Notes: generated from the letters alone by a model not told the origin. 64,000 nucleotides of DNA from Gemmataceae bacterium (GCA_022842245.1 JALHPZ010000033.1:1-64000), one strand, 5' to 3'. Shown: positions 14,755 through 24,129, numbered from the stretch's first letter. Numbers and translations: made by a program.

Positions 14755-16374
14755 TCACTTCTTCGGCTTGAGCACGGCGAAGATGGCATAGTGGTCCGAG
14801 GGTGTGCGGCCGTTGCGGGCGGCGCGGTCGATGCCGGCGCTGCGCGGCTCCCACTCCTTCGTGCAGCCGATCCAGTCGATGCGGGCGCCGGTGGTGCGCG
14901 TCGCGTCGAAGCCGTTGGAAGTGCCCTCCTCCTTCGTCGGCGTCGGATGCGCGGCTCGGAACGTGTCGGTCAGCGGCGACGGCTTGCCGTCGAACTCGCC
15001 GAACACGATCTTGTACGGCTCGCTCCCCTCGCCGGAGTTGAAATCGCCGGTGAGAATCACGCGGCAGCCGGCGCCCAGTTCGGCGATCTTGCGGCGGATC
15101 ACCTTCGCCGACTCCACGCGGGCGACCTTGCCCATGTGGTCGAAGTGCGTGTTGACGAAGAAGACCGGCGCAGCGTCGGGGGCTTTCTTATCTTTCAGCT
15201 TCACCCACGTCGCCATGCGCGGCAGCGAGCTGTCCCAGCTCTTCGAGCCGGGCGTGTCGGGCGTTTCGCTGAGCCAGAAATGCCCGCCGGCAAGTTTCTC
15301 GAAGCGCTCGGTCCGCCACCAGAGTGCCATCATCTCGCCCTTCTCCTTGCCGTCGTCTCGGCCAGCCCAGAGGCCGGCATAGCCCGTGAGCTTCTTCGCG
15401 AGGAAGTCCCGCTGGTCGGCGAGCGTCTCCTGCGTGCCGAGGAGGTCCGGGTCGAAGTCGGCGATGCGTTCGAAGAGAAACTCCTTGCGGTTGTCCCAGG
15501 CGTTGATGCCGTCCTTCGCGGCCGAGTAGCGGATGTTGTAGCTCATCACGCGCAGGTCGTTCGGATCGTCCGCGAGGCGGGAGCGTAGCCACGCGGGGCG
15601 GTCGGTCGTGATGCCGACGACACCGCGTTCGATCATCTTCCGCGCGAGCGAGACGTCGTTGACGGTCCAGACGAGCAGGGGCAGCCCGGCGTCGCGAATC
15701 TCCTTCGCGTACTCGGCCGTCAGAATCTCCGGCGTCGCGGAGAGGTCGAGTCCGTCGGCGGCGATCCGCTTCGCCGTGGCAATCAGTTCGGATGCCTTCG
15801 GTGCGGGCGTGTCGGGCTGGCCGTTCTTCCCTTTCTTTGGTGCGATGCCGACGACCCAGTACGCCTTCAGGTCGGGCCGGGCTTTCTTGGAAGCGGCGAT
15901 GACATCGGACGAGAACGAGATGATCGCCGTCTGTTCGGGTTGCAGCTTGCTGGCCTTCAGCACGCGGTCGAGTTCCGTCACGATCTCCGGGCCGCACTTC
16001 ACCTCGATGAAGACGCGCTTCCCGGCCGGCACGGTGGCCAGCACGTCCTCGAGCATCGGCAGCCGTTCGCCGGCGAACCGGTCGCCCTTCCAGCGGCCGA
16101 CCTCCATCATGCCGAGTTCGCTCGCGGTCAGTTCCGTCACGGCCTTGTCGATGCCGGCGGTGCGTTTGAGCGTCTTGTCGTGGAGGACGACGATCTTGCC
16201 GTCCTTGCTGAGGTAGACGTCGAACTCGGCGGCGTCGGCCTTCTGCTCCCACGCGAGCCTGACGCTGGCGACGGTGTTCTCGGGCGCGTCCCACGATGCG
16301 CCGCGATGGCCGACGATCTCGACGGCGGGCGGCGCGGAGAGGGTCATGGTGAGCACGAGGAGAGGAACGGACAT
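14755..16374 (-). CDS. GDPD-EEP fusion: glycerophosphodiester phosphodiesterase plus endonuclease/exonuclease/phosphatase domain
   Basis: This 539-residue protein has a short signal-like head (MSVPLLVLTMTLSAPPA), so it is probably exported. Residues 18-265 are a GDPD barrel with HRGAS at 23-27, PENT, the EFDV metal pair at 50-52 and His65 (VVLHD). Residues 275-537 are an EEP domain with SYNIRY, GTQETL, NTHFDHMG, TGDFNS and a final SDHYAIFA. Both catalytic sets look intact. One would expect hydrolysis of glycerophosphodiesters plus phosphoester cleavage on a second substrate. GGAG precedes the start. Confidence 0.88.
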   Translation of the reverse strand: MSVPLLVLTMTLSAPPAVEIVGHRGASWDAPENTVASVRLAWEQKADAAEFDVYLSKDGKIVVLHDKTLKRTAGIDKAVTELTASELGMMEVGRWKGDRFAGERLPMLEDVLATVPAGKRVFIEVKCGPEIVTELDRVLKASKLQPEQTAIISFSSDVIAASKKARPDLKAYWVVGIAPKKGKNGQPDTPAPKASELIATAKRIAADGLDLSATPEILTAEYAKEIRDAGLPLLVWTVNDVSLARKMIERGVVGITTDRPAWLRSRLADDPNDLRVMSYNIRYSAAKDGINAWDNRKEFLFERIADFDPDLLGTQETLADQRDFLAKKLTGYAGLWAGRDDGKEKGEMMALWWRTERFEKLAGGHFWLSETPDTPGSKSWDSSLPRMATWVKLKDKKAPDAAPVFFVNTHFDHMGKVARVESAKVIRRKIAELGAGCRVILTGDFNSGEGSEPYKIVFGEFDGKPSPLTDTFRAAHPTPTKEEGTSNGFDATRTTGARIDWIGCTKEWEPRSAGIDRAARNGRTPSDHYAIFAVLKPKK

Positions 16375-16422
16375 GGCGGCTCCGGGTTAACCGTATTCTT
16401 TGGTACCACGACACGAAACGAA

Positions 16423-16926
16423 TTATTTGAAGCTTTTCTCCGCAAGCGGGACGCCTGCGTCGGCGAGAATCCTATCAAACAAGGGTTCCGGATCGCCCGC
16501 GATGGCAGGCGTCATCATCGCCCCCTCCGGCTCGACCCCGTGATAGACGAAATAGGTGTGGCACTCGAAACACACGACGAAGTCCCGCGTCTGGTCTCCC
16601 TTGACTGTCCGGACAGCGTGCCGTGGCCAGAAACATTTTGAAGGAGCCGGCGGATTCTTTAGCGAGTGATTGATCGCCGAGAGGATTTCCCGTTTCTGAT
16701 TCTCGTCGGTCACGATGACCTTCCCCAAGACCGGGAACGTGTAAAGGAACTCTCCCTTCATCTTGGCCTTGGCGAGTTTCTCATTGTCGATCACCTCATT
16801 GGTCCCGTCAAGCGAGTAGAGAATGAGTTGATCGGGATCGTCCGGGAGTGGGCCTTGTTGCCCCGCACACCCACCTACGATCATGCAGGAGATTAGAACG
16901 ACGAAGCCGAGCGATTGGCGAGGCAT
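16423..16926 (-). CDS. hypothetical lipoprotein
   Basis: This 167-residue protein starts at MPRQSLGFVVLISCMIVGGCA (16926), chosen for GGGAG upstream and for the lipobox VGGC giving a lipidated Cys near residue 20. The mature part holds DPDQLILYSLDGTNEVIDNE, a VLGKVIVTDENQKREILSAI helix and FVVCFECHTYFVYHGVEPEG. This outline is seen in small planctomycete lipoproteins of unknown role. The Cys pair could bind metal or form a disulfide. It lies between the Ldh2-type gene and the GDPD-EEP gene on the same strand. Confidence 0.7.
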   Translation of the reverse strand: MPRQSLGFVVLISCMIVGGCAGQQGPLPDDPDQLILYSLDGTNEVIDNEKLAKAKMKGEFLYTFPVLGKVIVTDENQKREILSAINHSLKNPPAPSKCFWPRHAVRTVKGDQTRDFVVCFECHTYFVYHGVEPEGAMMTPAIAGDPEPLFDRILADAGVPLAEKSFK

Positions 16927-17016
16927 GATTGGCTCCCGTGGGTATTCACATCGTAGCGACGATCTCGACAGCGGTCGGTGCGGCGTGGGTCTCGAAGACT
17001 CGGCCCACCCAGCCAA

Positions 17017-18066
17017 TCAAACCGCTTCCGGCATACGGATCGACCACTTTTCGGCGAGTGGTTTCAGCGCTTCGAAGATTCCGGGATAAAGCTCGACGCC
17101 GTCGGCGAGGGCTTTTCGTTTCCGTTCCAACCCCCGCTGGCCGGGGAGGCGCACGGCGTCCACGCCCGGCGCCGGCGGGCAGGCGCGACAGGCGTCGGCG
17201 AGCCAGGTCGATTGTCGAAGGAACGCGTCCGCTCCTCCAAATGCGGCGGGGTCGAAACACTGGACGAAGACGGAGGCCCCCCAGCCGCCGGGCGCATCCG
17301 CGCGGCCGTGGCCGCCGAGGCCCTGCGTGAGCGCTTCGATGAGCAGCGCGAGGCCGTAGCCCTTGTGACCGTGGTCGGCGCCGCCGGTGGGCAGGAGCGT
17401 GCCGGGCGGGTTCGTGAAGAGCGCTTCGGGGTCGTCGGTGACGGTGCCCGCCGCATCAAGCGCCCAGGGGCCGGGGAAGCGCTTCCCCTCTTTGCGTAGC
17501 CGTGCGGCCATGCCGTTCGTGGTGATGGACGCGCTGATGTCGATGAGGATCGGATCGCCGGCGGTCGGGATGCCGATGGCGATCGGGTCCGGCGTGTAAA
17601 CCGGCGCCTTCCCGCCGAAGGGCGCGACGCTGGCAACGGCGGGGTCGGAGCTGGCGATCGTCACCATCAGTCCGCGGCTCGTCGCGCGTTCGAGGAAAGC
17701 GGCGAGGCAGGCGATGTGGTGGCTGCGACGGATCGCGACGGCACAGAGGCCGAACCTCAAGGCGCGCTCGGCAGCGAGGTCGACGGCCTTCGCGGCGAGC
17801 CAGACACCGGGGAGCGCGCGGCCGTCCCACGCGATCGTGGGCCCGCGATCCTGCAAGATGCTTGGGTCGCCGGTCGGCGACATTTTTCCGGCGGCGAGTT
17901 CGTTCAAGTACGCCGGCGCGAGTTGCAGGCCGTGGGTCGTGTGGCCGAGCAGGTCCGCCTCGACGAGGCCGGCGGCGATGGTCGCGGGCTTGTCCGCATC
18001 GCAGCCGGCGGCGGCGAAGAGGTCGGCGGCGAACGCGATCAGGTCGGCGGCGCGATGCCGTTGCAT
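17017..18066 (-). CDS. Ldh2-family (malate/L-lactate/sulfolactate dehydrogenase-type) oxidoreductase
   Basis: This 349-residue protein fits the Ldh_2 family: AGLVEADLLGHTTHGLQLAP near residue 35 with the conserved HxxHG, VAIRRSHHIACLAAFLERA, then APFGGKAPVYTPDPIAIGIP and GHKGYGLALLIEALTQGLGG. These enzymes reduce or oxidise 2-hydroxy acids with NAD(P). The exact substrate cannot be read from sequence. It starts five bases after the SGNH hydrolase stop, so the two are co-transcribed. Confidence 0.88.
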   Translation of the reverse strand: MQRHRAADLIAFAADLFAAAGCDADKPATIAAGLVEADLLGHTTHGLQLAPAYLNELAAGKMSPTGDPSILQDRGPTIAWDGRALPGVWLAAKAVDLAAERALRFGLCAVAIRRSHHIACLAAFLERATSRGLMVTIASSDPAVASVAPFGGKAPVYTPDPIAIGIPTAGDPILIDISASITTNGMAARLRKEGKRFPGPWALDAAGTVTDDPEALFTNPPGTLLPTGGADHGHKGYGLALLIEALTQGLGGHGRADAPGGWGASVFVQCFDPAAFGGADAFLRQSTWLADACRACPPAPGVDAVRLPGQRGLERKRKALADGVELYPGIFEALKPLAEKWSIRMPEAV

Positions 18067-18070
18067 CCGG

Positions 18071-18712
18071 CTACTCCAGCGCCTTGCGGACGATGTCGGA
18101 CCAGGCCTTGTAGCCAGCCTCGCTCAGGTGCAGGCCGTCCTTGACGAAGAACTCCGGCTTCGGCTTCCCGTCCGCGCCGAGCGTGGCCGGCACGAGGTCC
18201 ACGTAAGTCAATCGCGGGTCGGCCTCACAGGCCGATTTCACGAGCGCATTCGCTTCCTTCTGCACGTCGTAAAGCTTCCACCGCGCGAGGCTCGGCTTCA
18301 CGGGCAGGTAGAGGATGCGCGTCTTCGGCAGCTTCGCGTGCACGGCCTTCGCGAAGGCGTTGAAATCGTCCCGCACCTGCGCCGGCGTCCGCTTCTTCGC
18401 GATGTCGTTGTCGCCAGCATAGAAGACGATCGCCTTCGGCTCGAGCGGCAGCAGGATGCGGGCGGCGAAGTGGGTGGTGTCGCGGATCTCGGAGCCGCCG
18501 AAGCCGACGTTCACGTAGCCCTTGCCCGGAAACGATTTTTCGAGGTTCCAGAGCCGGATGCTGGAGCTGCCGGCGAAGACGACGCCTCCCTTCGCGGGCG
18601 GTGCGGCGGCGAGGCGCTTCTCGATGCCGGCGATCTCCTTCTCCCAGCGCTCGAACGATTCGGGATCGGCGGCGAGCACGGCCGCGGAGAGGAGTAGCGA
18701 CAGGGGAATCAT
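18071..18712 (-). CDS. secreted SGNH/GDSL-family hydrolase
   Basis: This 213-residue protein has a signal peptide (MIPLSLLLSAAVLAA). The SGNH blocks are visible: nucleophile Ser in VVFAGSSSIRLW, Gly in NVGFGGSEI, Asn in YAGDNDIA and the DGLHLSEAGYKAW block with Asp and His. It is probably an extracytoplasmic esterase or lipase acting on polysaccharide acyl groups or lipids. It follows the cyclase gene by 21 bp. Confidence 0.88.
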   Translation of the reverse strand: MIPLSLLLSAAVLAADPESFERWEKEIAGIEKRLAAAPPAKGGVVFAGSSSIRLWNLEKSFPGKGYVNVGFGGSEIRDTTHFAARILLPLEPKAIVFYAGDNDIAKKRTPAQVRDDFNAFAKAVHAKLPKTRILYLPVKPSLARWKLYDVQKEANALVKSACEADPRLTYVDLVPATLGADGKPKPEFFVKDGLHLSEAGYKAWSDIVRKALE

Positions 18713-18733
18713 GGCGTCACCAGGAAGAGGAAA

Positions 18734-20548
18734 CTACTTCGTATTCAGCGCGATTTCGGGGTTCTCGGCCCAGCCTTTCGGCGGCACGTCGTTCGATTTC
18801 GCCATGTGGGCGAGCAGCAGCTTGGCGGTGGCGTCGCCGGAGAAGAACTGTTCGAAGCGGTTGCGCGCCTGGCTCCACTCGCCGGCGAGGAACCAGCCGA
18901 TCGCCTCTTCCCAGCTGCGGCGCTGGGGTTCCCGCAAGTTGCCCTGCACGATCTCCATCTCGCTCGGCAGCAGTTCGCTGACGAACAGGCCCTTGGTCAT
19001 GCCGGCCGGGACGAAGCGCCCCAGGCGGCGGATGCGCATCTGGTTGGAGCGTCGTTCGGCGATCTGCTTGGCGACGGTTTCGTCGACGAGCATGCGGACG
19101 CCGAACTGCTTGGTCATCGACTCGAGCCGGGAGGCGAGGTTGACGGTCGGCCCGAAGACGTCGATCTTGGCGAGGTCGGAGGCGCCCATGCGTCCGGCCA
19201 TGACCTTGCCGTGCGCGATGCCGATGCCGCAGGAGAGGGAGTTCCAGCGTCCGTCCTTGTCGAAGCGTCGCCGGATGCGGAGGGCGGCGCGGCAGGCGCG
19301 TTCGATCTGGTCGGGCTGGCTGTCGGGCCAGCCCCAGAAGGCCATGACGGCATCACCCTGGAAGCCGGCGACGACGCCGTCTTCGCTGGAGATGTCGTTG
19401 GTCATGTCGTCGATGGCGGTGGAGAGGTCGAACCAGGCGCTTTCGAGGTCGCCCTCGCCGTCCTCGGCGAAGCGGCAGGAGCCGCGGATGTCGCAGAACA
19501 TCACGGTCGCGGTGGTGAGGCGCGGGTGGAGGATCTCGTCGAGCTGCTCGGCGGAGGAATCGTTCCAGAGCCGGCGCGGCACGAAGCGGCGGTACATCGT
19601 CAGCTGCCGGTCCAACTGGTGCGCCTTGCGGGTCGATTCGATCAACCCGGCGATCAATTCGATCACCTTCTGGTAGTCCTGGAGTTCCTTGTCGCGGATC
19701 TGGCCGTTGACGATCTGCGGTTCCTTGGGCATGCGGCCGTCGGCGTAGAGGCCCCAGCCGGAGTCGTCCTTGAAGGGGGTGCAGATGGCCCAGGGCACGC
19801 CCGGCATGTGCGAATCCAGGCGCATCGTCACGTTCTCGTTCTTCTCGCCGATCCAGACATACAGCACGCTCTTGCGCTCGGTGCGGATCGCCTTGAAGGC
19901 GAGGCGGCGGGAGGGCATGAAGATCTCGGCCTTGCCGGCCATGCGCTGGAGGTGGTTGCGCACGAGTACGCGCTTCTCGGCGTCGGTGGCTTCGGGCGGG
20001 ATCTGGACGATGGCGACGGCGTCCGCCTGCGGGAGCGCGTCGAGGCCCACCTTCACCATGTTGCGGAAGAGCATGTCCTCGTCGCTGGCGAGCCGCAGGA
20101 CTTCCGGGATCTGCTCGAGCGCGCGGAGGAAGGTGGCGGAGGTGTCGAAGGGGACCTGCCGGAGCTGCGCGCGGGTGAAACTGGCCTCGGCGAGCGTCAT
20201 GTCGGGGCGGTCGTTCGCCATCGCGCCGGAATTGCCGCCGTGCAGCATGAAGACGGTGTTGCCGATCACGAAGGAATCGGGCGGCTTGATGCTGAAGGTC
20301 GCCTGCGGGCGGGACTGGTAGTAGATGCGGTTGGTCGGCGGCGGATCGGTGCGTTCCGCCACGGCGAGCGATTCGCCGTCCCACACGATGGTGGCGTGGA
20401 AAGAGGAGATCAGCCCATCGTTCATCCACCAGTCGGACTGCCCGAAGACGCGGCCGAGCTTGATCGGCTGGTTGAGGGGAAGCTCGTTGCGCCAGCCGTT
20501 GCGGATGCCGAGGTCCTTGTTCTCGTGGAGGGCTTCCAGTTCAGCCAT
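18734..20548 (-). CDS. FHA-GAF-class III nucleotide cyclase
   Basis: This 604-residue cytoplasmic protein has an FHA-like domain at about 30-105 (LGRVFGQSDWWMNDGLISSFH, then IVW), which would bind phosphothreonine. A GAF-like sensor domain at about 130-300 and a class III cyclase domain at 345-520 follow. Metal-binding Asp353 (FCDIRGS) and Asp399 (FQGDAVMAFWGWP) are present. FGPTVNLASRLESM, normally holding the transition-state Asn and Arg, is intact. Its start overlaps the kinase gene by eight bases, so a phosphorylated partner for the FHA domain may be the kinase itself. ATP or GTP specificity is not certain. Confidence 0.88.
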   Translation of the reverse strand: MAELEALHENKDLGIRNGWRNELPLNQPIKLGRVFGQSDWWMNDGLISSFHATIVWDGESLAVAERTDPPPTNRIYYQSRPQATFSIKPPDSFVIGNTVFMLHGGNSGAMANDRPDMTLAEASFTRAQLRQVPFDTSATFLRALEQIPEVLRLASDEDMLFRNMVKVGLDALPQADAVAIVQIPPEATDAEKRVLVRNHLQRMAGKAEIFMPSRRLAFKAIRTERKSVLYVWIGEKNENVTMRLDSHMPGVPWAICTPFKDDSGWGLYADGRMPKEPQIVNGQIRDKELQDYQKVIELIAGLIESTRKAHQLDRQLTMYRRFVPRRLWNDSSAEQLDEILHPRLTTATVMFCDIRGSCRFAEDGEGDLESAWFDLSTAIDDMTNDISSEDGVVAGFQGDAVMAFWGWPDSQPDQIERACRAALRIRRRFDKDGRWNSLSCGIGIAHGKVMAGRMGASDLAKIDVFGPTVNLASRLESMTKQFGVRMLVDETVAKQIAERRSNQMRIRRLGRFVPAGMTKGLFVSELLPSEMEIVQGNLREPQRRSWEEAIGWFLAGEWSQARNRFEQFFSGDATAKLLLAHMAKSNDVPPKGWAENPEIALNTK

Positions 20549-22814
20549 GATTCGCGAACTCCTGACGGCGCAACAGCCGAATCAGCCAGACCCAGAGCGT
20601 GACGGTCAGGCCGAGCAGGCCGAGGAACAGGATCGAACCGGCCCACTGCATCTTCTGTTTTAGGTCTTCGACCGGTTTCAGCGCCGTCTCGGCGTCCAAT
20701 TTCACGACGAGGTGCCAGTCGCGCTCGCGCAACCGGTCATAGCGGCTTCGGAAATACGGTTTGAGTTCCTCGTACGCGGCCAGATAGGTGCGGTTTTTGT
20801 TCTCGTCGGAGGCGGCGGAATCGCGGTGCAGGGAGGAGATGCCGCGGGCGAGCGGATCGCCGGGGCCGTCCGTCGTGGGGAATCGCAAGCCGTCGGGCGT
20901 GTCCACGAGGTACGGCTCGGGGTCCCGCGGCGTGTCGGACTGGCCCAGCCGGTCCATGCCGTCTTCATGCCACACCCAGGTGCCGCGGTCGTTGACCATC
21001 ACCGAGCGCACTTCGCTGGCGATCGTCATTTCCTTCGGGAAGGCGTGCTTGGGGGTCTCGATCCAGCGGCGCAGGTCGTCGTTGACGTTGAAGCCGGAGA
21101 CGAGCAGCGCCACCACCTCGCCGTCGGGCCGGTCGAAGATCGGCGTGGAGATGTCCACCAGCCATGGGTTGTGGTCGGCCCGCGAGCGGTAGGCGTGGCT
21201 GATGTGCGTATGGCGCACCGGATCGTGAGGCTGGTTTTCGCCGGCGAAGTCGTTCGATCGCCCGTTGAAGTAGTCGCGAAAGGACCAGTCCTTGCTGTAC
21301 ACGTGGCGGACTTCGGGCACGTCGCGGTTGTCGATCGACCCGTCGGTCTTGACGCGATTGAGGTAATAGCCCCGTCGGTTGGCCACGAGGATCAGGCCGA
21401 GCGCCTTCCACCCGCCGACGTCCTCGCGCAGCAGCATTTCGTTGTGCCGCTCCTTCATCCAGCGATCGAAGGGAACGCGGTCCAGGTCCCGCAGGACGGC
21501 GGCCGGATCGGCGTTGTCCCCGACCCGTTTCGCCGCGTCGGCGAGCGCCTGGCGGATTGCGGCCGGACATTCCTCCGCCGCCGAGTCCTCCAGGAAGTCG
21601 ATCCGCTCGTGGAACCGGGAATCGACCGCCTGCTTGCCGAACCAGGCGTCCCGCAGCAGACTGCCCTGGATCTCGCGCGTAATATCCGCCTTCGATCGCC
21701 GGAGCACGAAGTTCCCGGCCGCGATGCTCAGCCCGATCAAGAGCGCGATCGCCACCGCCGTCGCCACCGTGCCGACGGTCACCACCGGCTTCGTGCGATT
21801 CCACCAGTCCCGCCGGTTCAAGAGCCGCAACAGGTCGCCGGCGTCGTCGGGGCGCTTCTCCGGGTCCAGGTCCAGCGAGCGATCGATCAATTGCGCCAGC
21901 AGCGGATCGACGAGCTTCTTGTGGTTCTCCGGCTTCGGCAAATCCTTGAGACCCTGCCGGTACTGCTCCAGCGTTTCGTCCACATCGGTTTGTTCGCGCA
22001 GCTTCGCGAGGAACGCCTCGTCGTGCCGCGGGGGCTTGCCCGTCAGCATCGTGTAGAGGATCGCGCCGAGGGCGTAGACGTCCGACTGGGTGCAGGGGTT
22101 GCGGGGCTGGCGCGTCGCCTGCTCCGGCGCCATGTAGAAGAAGGTGCCGAGCGCCGCCACCGTGGAACTGGCGCGCTGCGCCTGGCCGAAGTCGGCGACG
22201 ACCGGCTCGCCGGCGCGGTTCAGCAGCACGTTCGCGGGCTTCAAGTCGCAGTGCAGCAGGCCGCGCGAATGCACGAACGACATCGCGCGCAGCAGTTGCC
22301 GGAAGATCCGCACCGATTCCTCGATGGTTAACTGGCCGGATTCGATCTTCTTGTGCAGCGAACCGCCCGCCTCCAGCGACATCACGTAATTCGGGATATG
22401 GTGCGGCGCGATCCCGTGCCGGTTGACCTGCTTGACCGTGATGATGCCGTAGCAGCCCTCGGCGTCGCGCAGGTTCGTCACCTCTTCGAGGACGTCGCCG
22501 GTGTTGTGGCGGGAGAAGAGGAAGAACTTGATGGCGACGCGCTCGCCGGTGTCGGTGTTCTCGGCCTCCCAGACGGTGCCGTACGCCCCGGAGCCGAGTT
22601 CGCGGATCGGCTTGTACCCGGAGACGAGCGGCGGTTCGAGGCCTTCCTTGCTGCGATGGATGAGCGCGATCAGCTCCATGCGGGACTGCACCGCGGGCTG
22701 CGGTCCGGAGTCGACCCGGGCAAACGTGAGCGTCGCGTCGCGCCCCGGCTGCGGGGGTACGAATTGCTGGAATGTTCCGGTCGGGCCTTTCATCGGGTCA
22801 TCGGCGGATGACAT
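20541..22814 (-). CDS. membrane Ser/Thr protein kinase with extracytoplasmic Cache-like sensor
   Basis: This 757-residue receptor kinase has its kinase domain at 67-330: glycine loop GSGAYG, Lys96 in VAIKFF, HCDLKPAN at 188-195, DFG at 208-210 and APE at 229-231. The usual HRD Arg is Cys. TM1 is at about 345-368. The outer domain at about 370-720 contains SFRDYFNGRSNDF and WLVDISTPIFDRPDGEVVAL, typical of dCache ligand-binding domains. TM2 is near 725-748. It overlaps the cyclase gene, forming a two-gene signalling unit. Confidence 0.9.
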   Translation of the reverse strand: MSSADDPMKGPTGTFQQFVPPQPGRDATLTFARVDSGPQPAVQSRMELIALIHRSKEGLEPPLVSGYKPIRELGSGAYGTVWEAENTDTGERVAIKFFLFSRHNTGDVLEEVTNLRDAEGCYGIITVKQVNRHGIAPHHIPNYVMSLEAGGSLHKKIESGQLTIEESVRIFRQLLRAMSFVHSRGLLHCDLKPANVLLNRAGEPVVADFGQAQRASSTVAALGTFFYMAPEQATRQPRNPCTQSDVYALGAILYTMLTGKPPRHDEAFLAKLREQTDVDETLEQYRQGLKDLPKPENHKKLVDPLLAQLIDRSLDLDPEKRPDDAGDLLRLLNRRDWWNRTKPVVTVGTVATAVAIALLIGLSIAAGNFVLRRSKADITREIQGSLLRDAWFGKQAVDSRFHERIDFLEDSAAEECPAAIRQALADAAKRVGDNADPAAVLRDLDRVPFDRWMKERHNEMLLREDVGGWKALGLILVANRRGYYLNRVKTDGSIDNRDVPEVRHVYSKDWSFRDYFNGRSNDFAGENQPHDPVRHTHISHAYRSRADHNPWLVDISTPIFDRPDGEVVALLVSGFNVNDDLRRWIETPKHAFPKEMTIASEVRSVMVNDRGTWVWHEDGMDRLGQSDTPRDPEPYLVDTPDGLRFPTTDGPGDPLARGISSLHRDSAASDENKNRTYLAAYEELKPYFRSRYDRLRERDWHLVVKLDAETALKPVEDLKQKMQWAGSILFLGLLGLTVTLWVWLIRLLRRQEFANHG

Positions 22815-22887
22815 GGCAAGGCGTCCCGAAACGTGGCCGACGTGGGTGTGTCCCTCACTTTAAGGCGCAGCCGGGCCGGGGCAACGA

Positions 22888-22919
22888 CAAAGCCCCCGGA
22901 CGTTCGTCCGGGGGCTTTG
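22888..22919 (-). terminator. terminator of the outer-membrane protein gene
   Basis: CAAAGCCCCCGGACG pairs exactly with CGTCCGGGGGCTTTG around TT, 17 bp beyond the outer-membrane gene's stop on the minus strand. The same CGGACG/CGTCCG core recurs at 27177 and 51659. Confidence 0.8.
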
Positions 22920-22935
22920 CGGGTCCGATTCGATA

Positions 22936-24129
22936 TCAATACTGCACGGCGAACTGGACGAAGAGGCCTTCCATCGAGAGGTCCGATTGCCGCGTGGTGA
23001 GCTTACCTTCGGCCAGGTCGTTGGTGAAGCGGATCTGGTCGATGAGGTTGAACCAGTTGGTCATTTCGTAACCGACGCGGATGGCGACGCCGCGGCGTTC
23101 CCACCCGAGGCCGAGGCCCGTGCCGAAGACCGGCAGCACGCGGCGGGTGCGGTAGTTGACATCGGCGAAGGTGGTGAGCCCGCCGTTGTTCGTTTCCTGA
23201 TACGGGTTGGTTGTGGTGCCGGTGAGCAGGGCCGCGGAGGTCTTGCCGAACAGGTGGAAGCCGCCGACGGTCTTGAGGCTGGCTTCCGCGCCGAGCAGGG
23301 GGCCGAAGCCGTCGAAGTTGGACTTCGTCGCGACGCGGGCGAGGTTGGCGTCGCGGAGGTCGTACATCGCGTCGAAGTCCTGGCGGATGGTGGCGAAGCG
23401 GACGCCGCCGTAGAGCCGCATGTTGAGGCGGTCGTCGACGTGGACCTGTCGGCTGATTTCGACGTCGAAGACGTTGTATTCGAGGCTGGCGGTGGCCTCG
23501 GCGAAGCCGACGTTGTCGATGAGTCCGGGGCGCGAGAGCGTGGGGTAGATCAGGCCGTTCGGGTCCGCGGTGAGCGCGTTGTCGGAGCTGCTGCGGAGGT
23601 AGGTGTAGTTGAATCCGGCGGACCAGGCGGTGTCCTTGAACCGGTATCCGATGCCGGCGCGGACGCCGCTGCGGAGTTCGTAGTTGAGCGATTCGAGGGA
23701 GCCGTTGGGCGCGAGGTTCTTGGTGGGGTCGACGAGGGCGTAGTCGAAGGCGCCGCGGCGGGGGCGGAGCAGGAGGTATTCGGCGGTGCCGTAGAAGCCG
23801 GGGCCGGCGTGGTGGTCGGCGTGTCCGCCGCCGTGCATGTCGCCGTGGCCGGCGCCGCCGTGGGCGTCCGCGCCATGCGCCTCGCCGTGGCCGGCGCCGC
23901 CGGCACCGGGCGATTCGAACAGCCCCGGCAGGATGTTCGGAGTGAGGTCCTTGACCGGCGACTCGGCCGCGGCCGGCAGCACGCCCGTGAGCGGCGGCGG
24001 AGTGATCGGTGCGGCATTCATGCCGCCCGACACGCGGCTGACGCCGGGAGTCGATTGGGCATTCGCCGATAGGGTACACAAGCCCGCGACCGCAGTGGCG
24101 GCGAGCCATCGCCGTAAGACCGACGCCAT
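22936..24129 (-). CDS. Lpg1974-type beta-barrel outer-membrane protein
   Basis: This 397-residue protein starts at MASVLRRWLAATAVAGLCTL (24129), with GGGGGGATT upstream and a signal peptide ending near ANA. Residues 80-115 are a His/Gly-rich linker. From FYGTAEYLLLRPRRGAFDYA onward it has alternating amphipathic strands ending in an aromatic residue (FVQFAVQY). SLEYNVFDVEI and NMRLYGGVRFA match the Lpg1974/BBP7-like porin family of planctomycetes. It probably forms an outer-membrane pore; the His-rich linker might bind metal. A terminator follows. Confidence 0.8.
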   Translation of the reverse strand: MASVLRRWLAATAVAGLCTLSANAQSTPGVSRVSGGMNAAPITPPPLTGVLPAAAESPVKDLTPNILPGLFESPGAGGAGHGEAHGADAHGGAGHGDMHGGGHADHHAGPGFYGTAEYLLLRPRRGAFDYALVDPTKNLAPNGSLESLNYELRSGVRAGIGYRFKDTAWSAGFNYTYLRSSSDNALTADPNGLIYPTLSRPGLIDNVGFAEATASLEYNVFDVEISRQVHVDDRLNMRLYGGVRFATIRQDFDAMYDLRDANLARVATKSNFDGFGPLLGAEASLKTVGGFHLFGKTSAALLTGTTTNPYQETNNGGLTTFADVNYRTRRVLPVFGTGLGLGWERRGVAIRVGYEMTNWFNLIDQIRFTNDLAEGKLTTRQSDLSMEGLFVQFAVQY

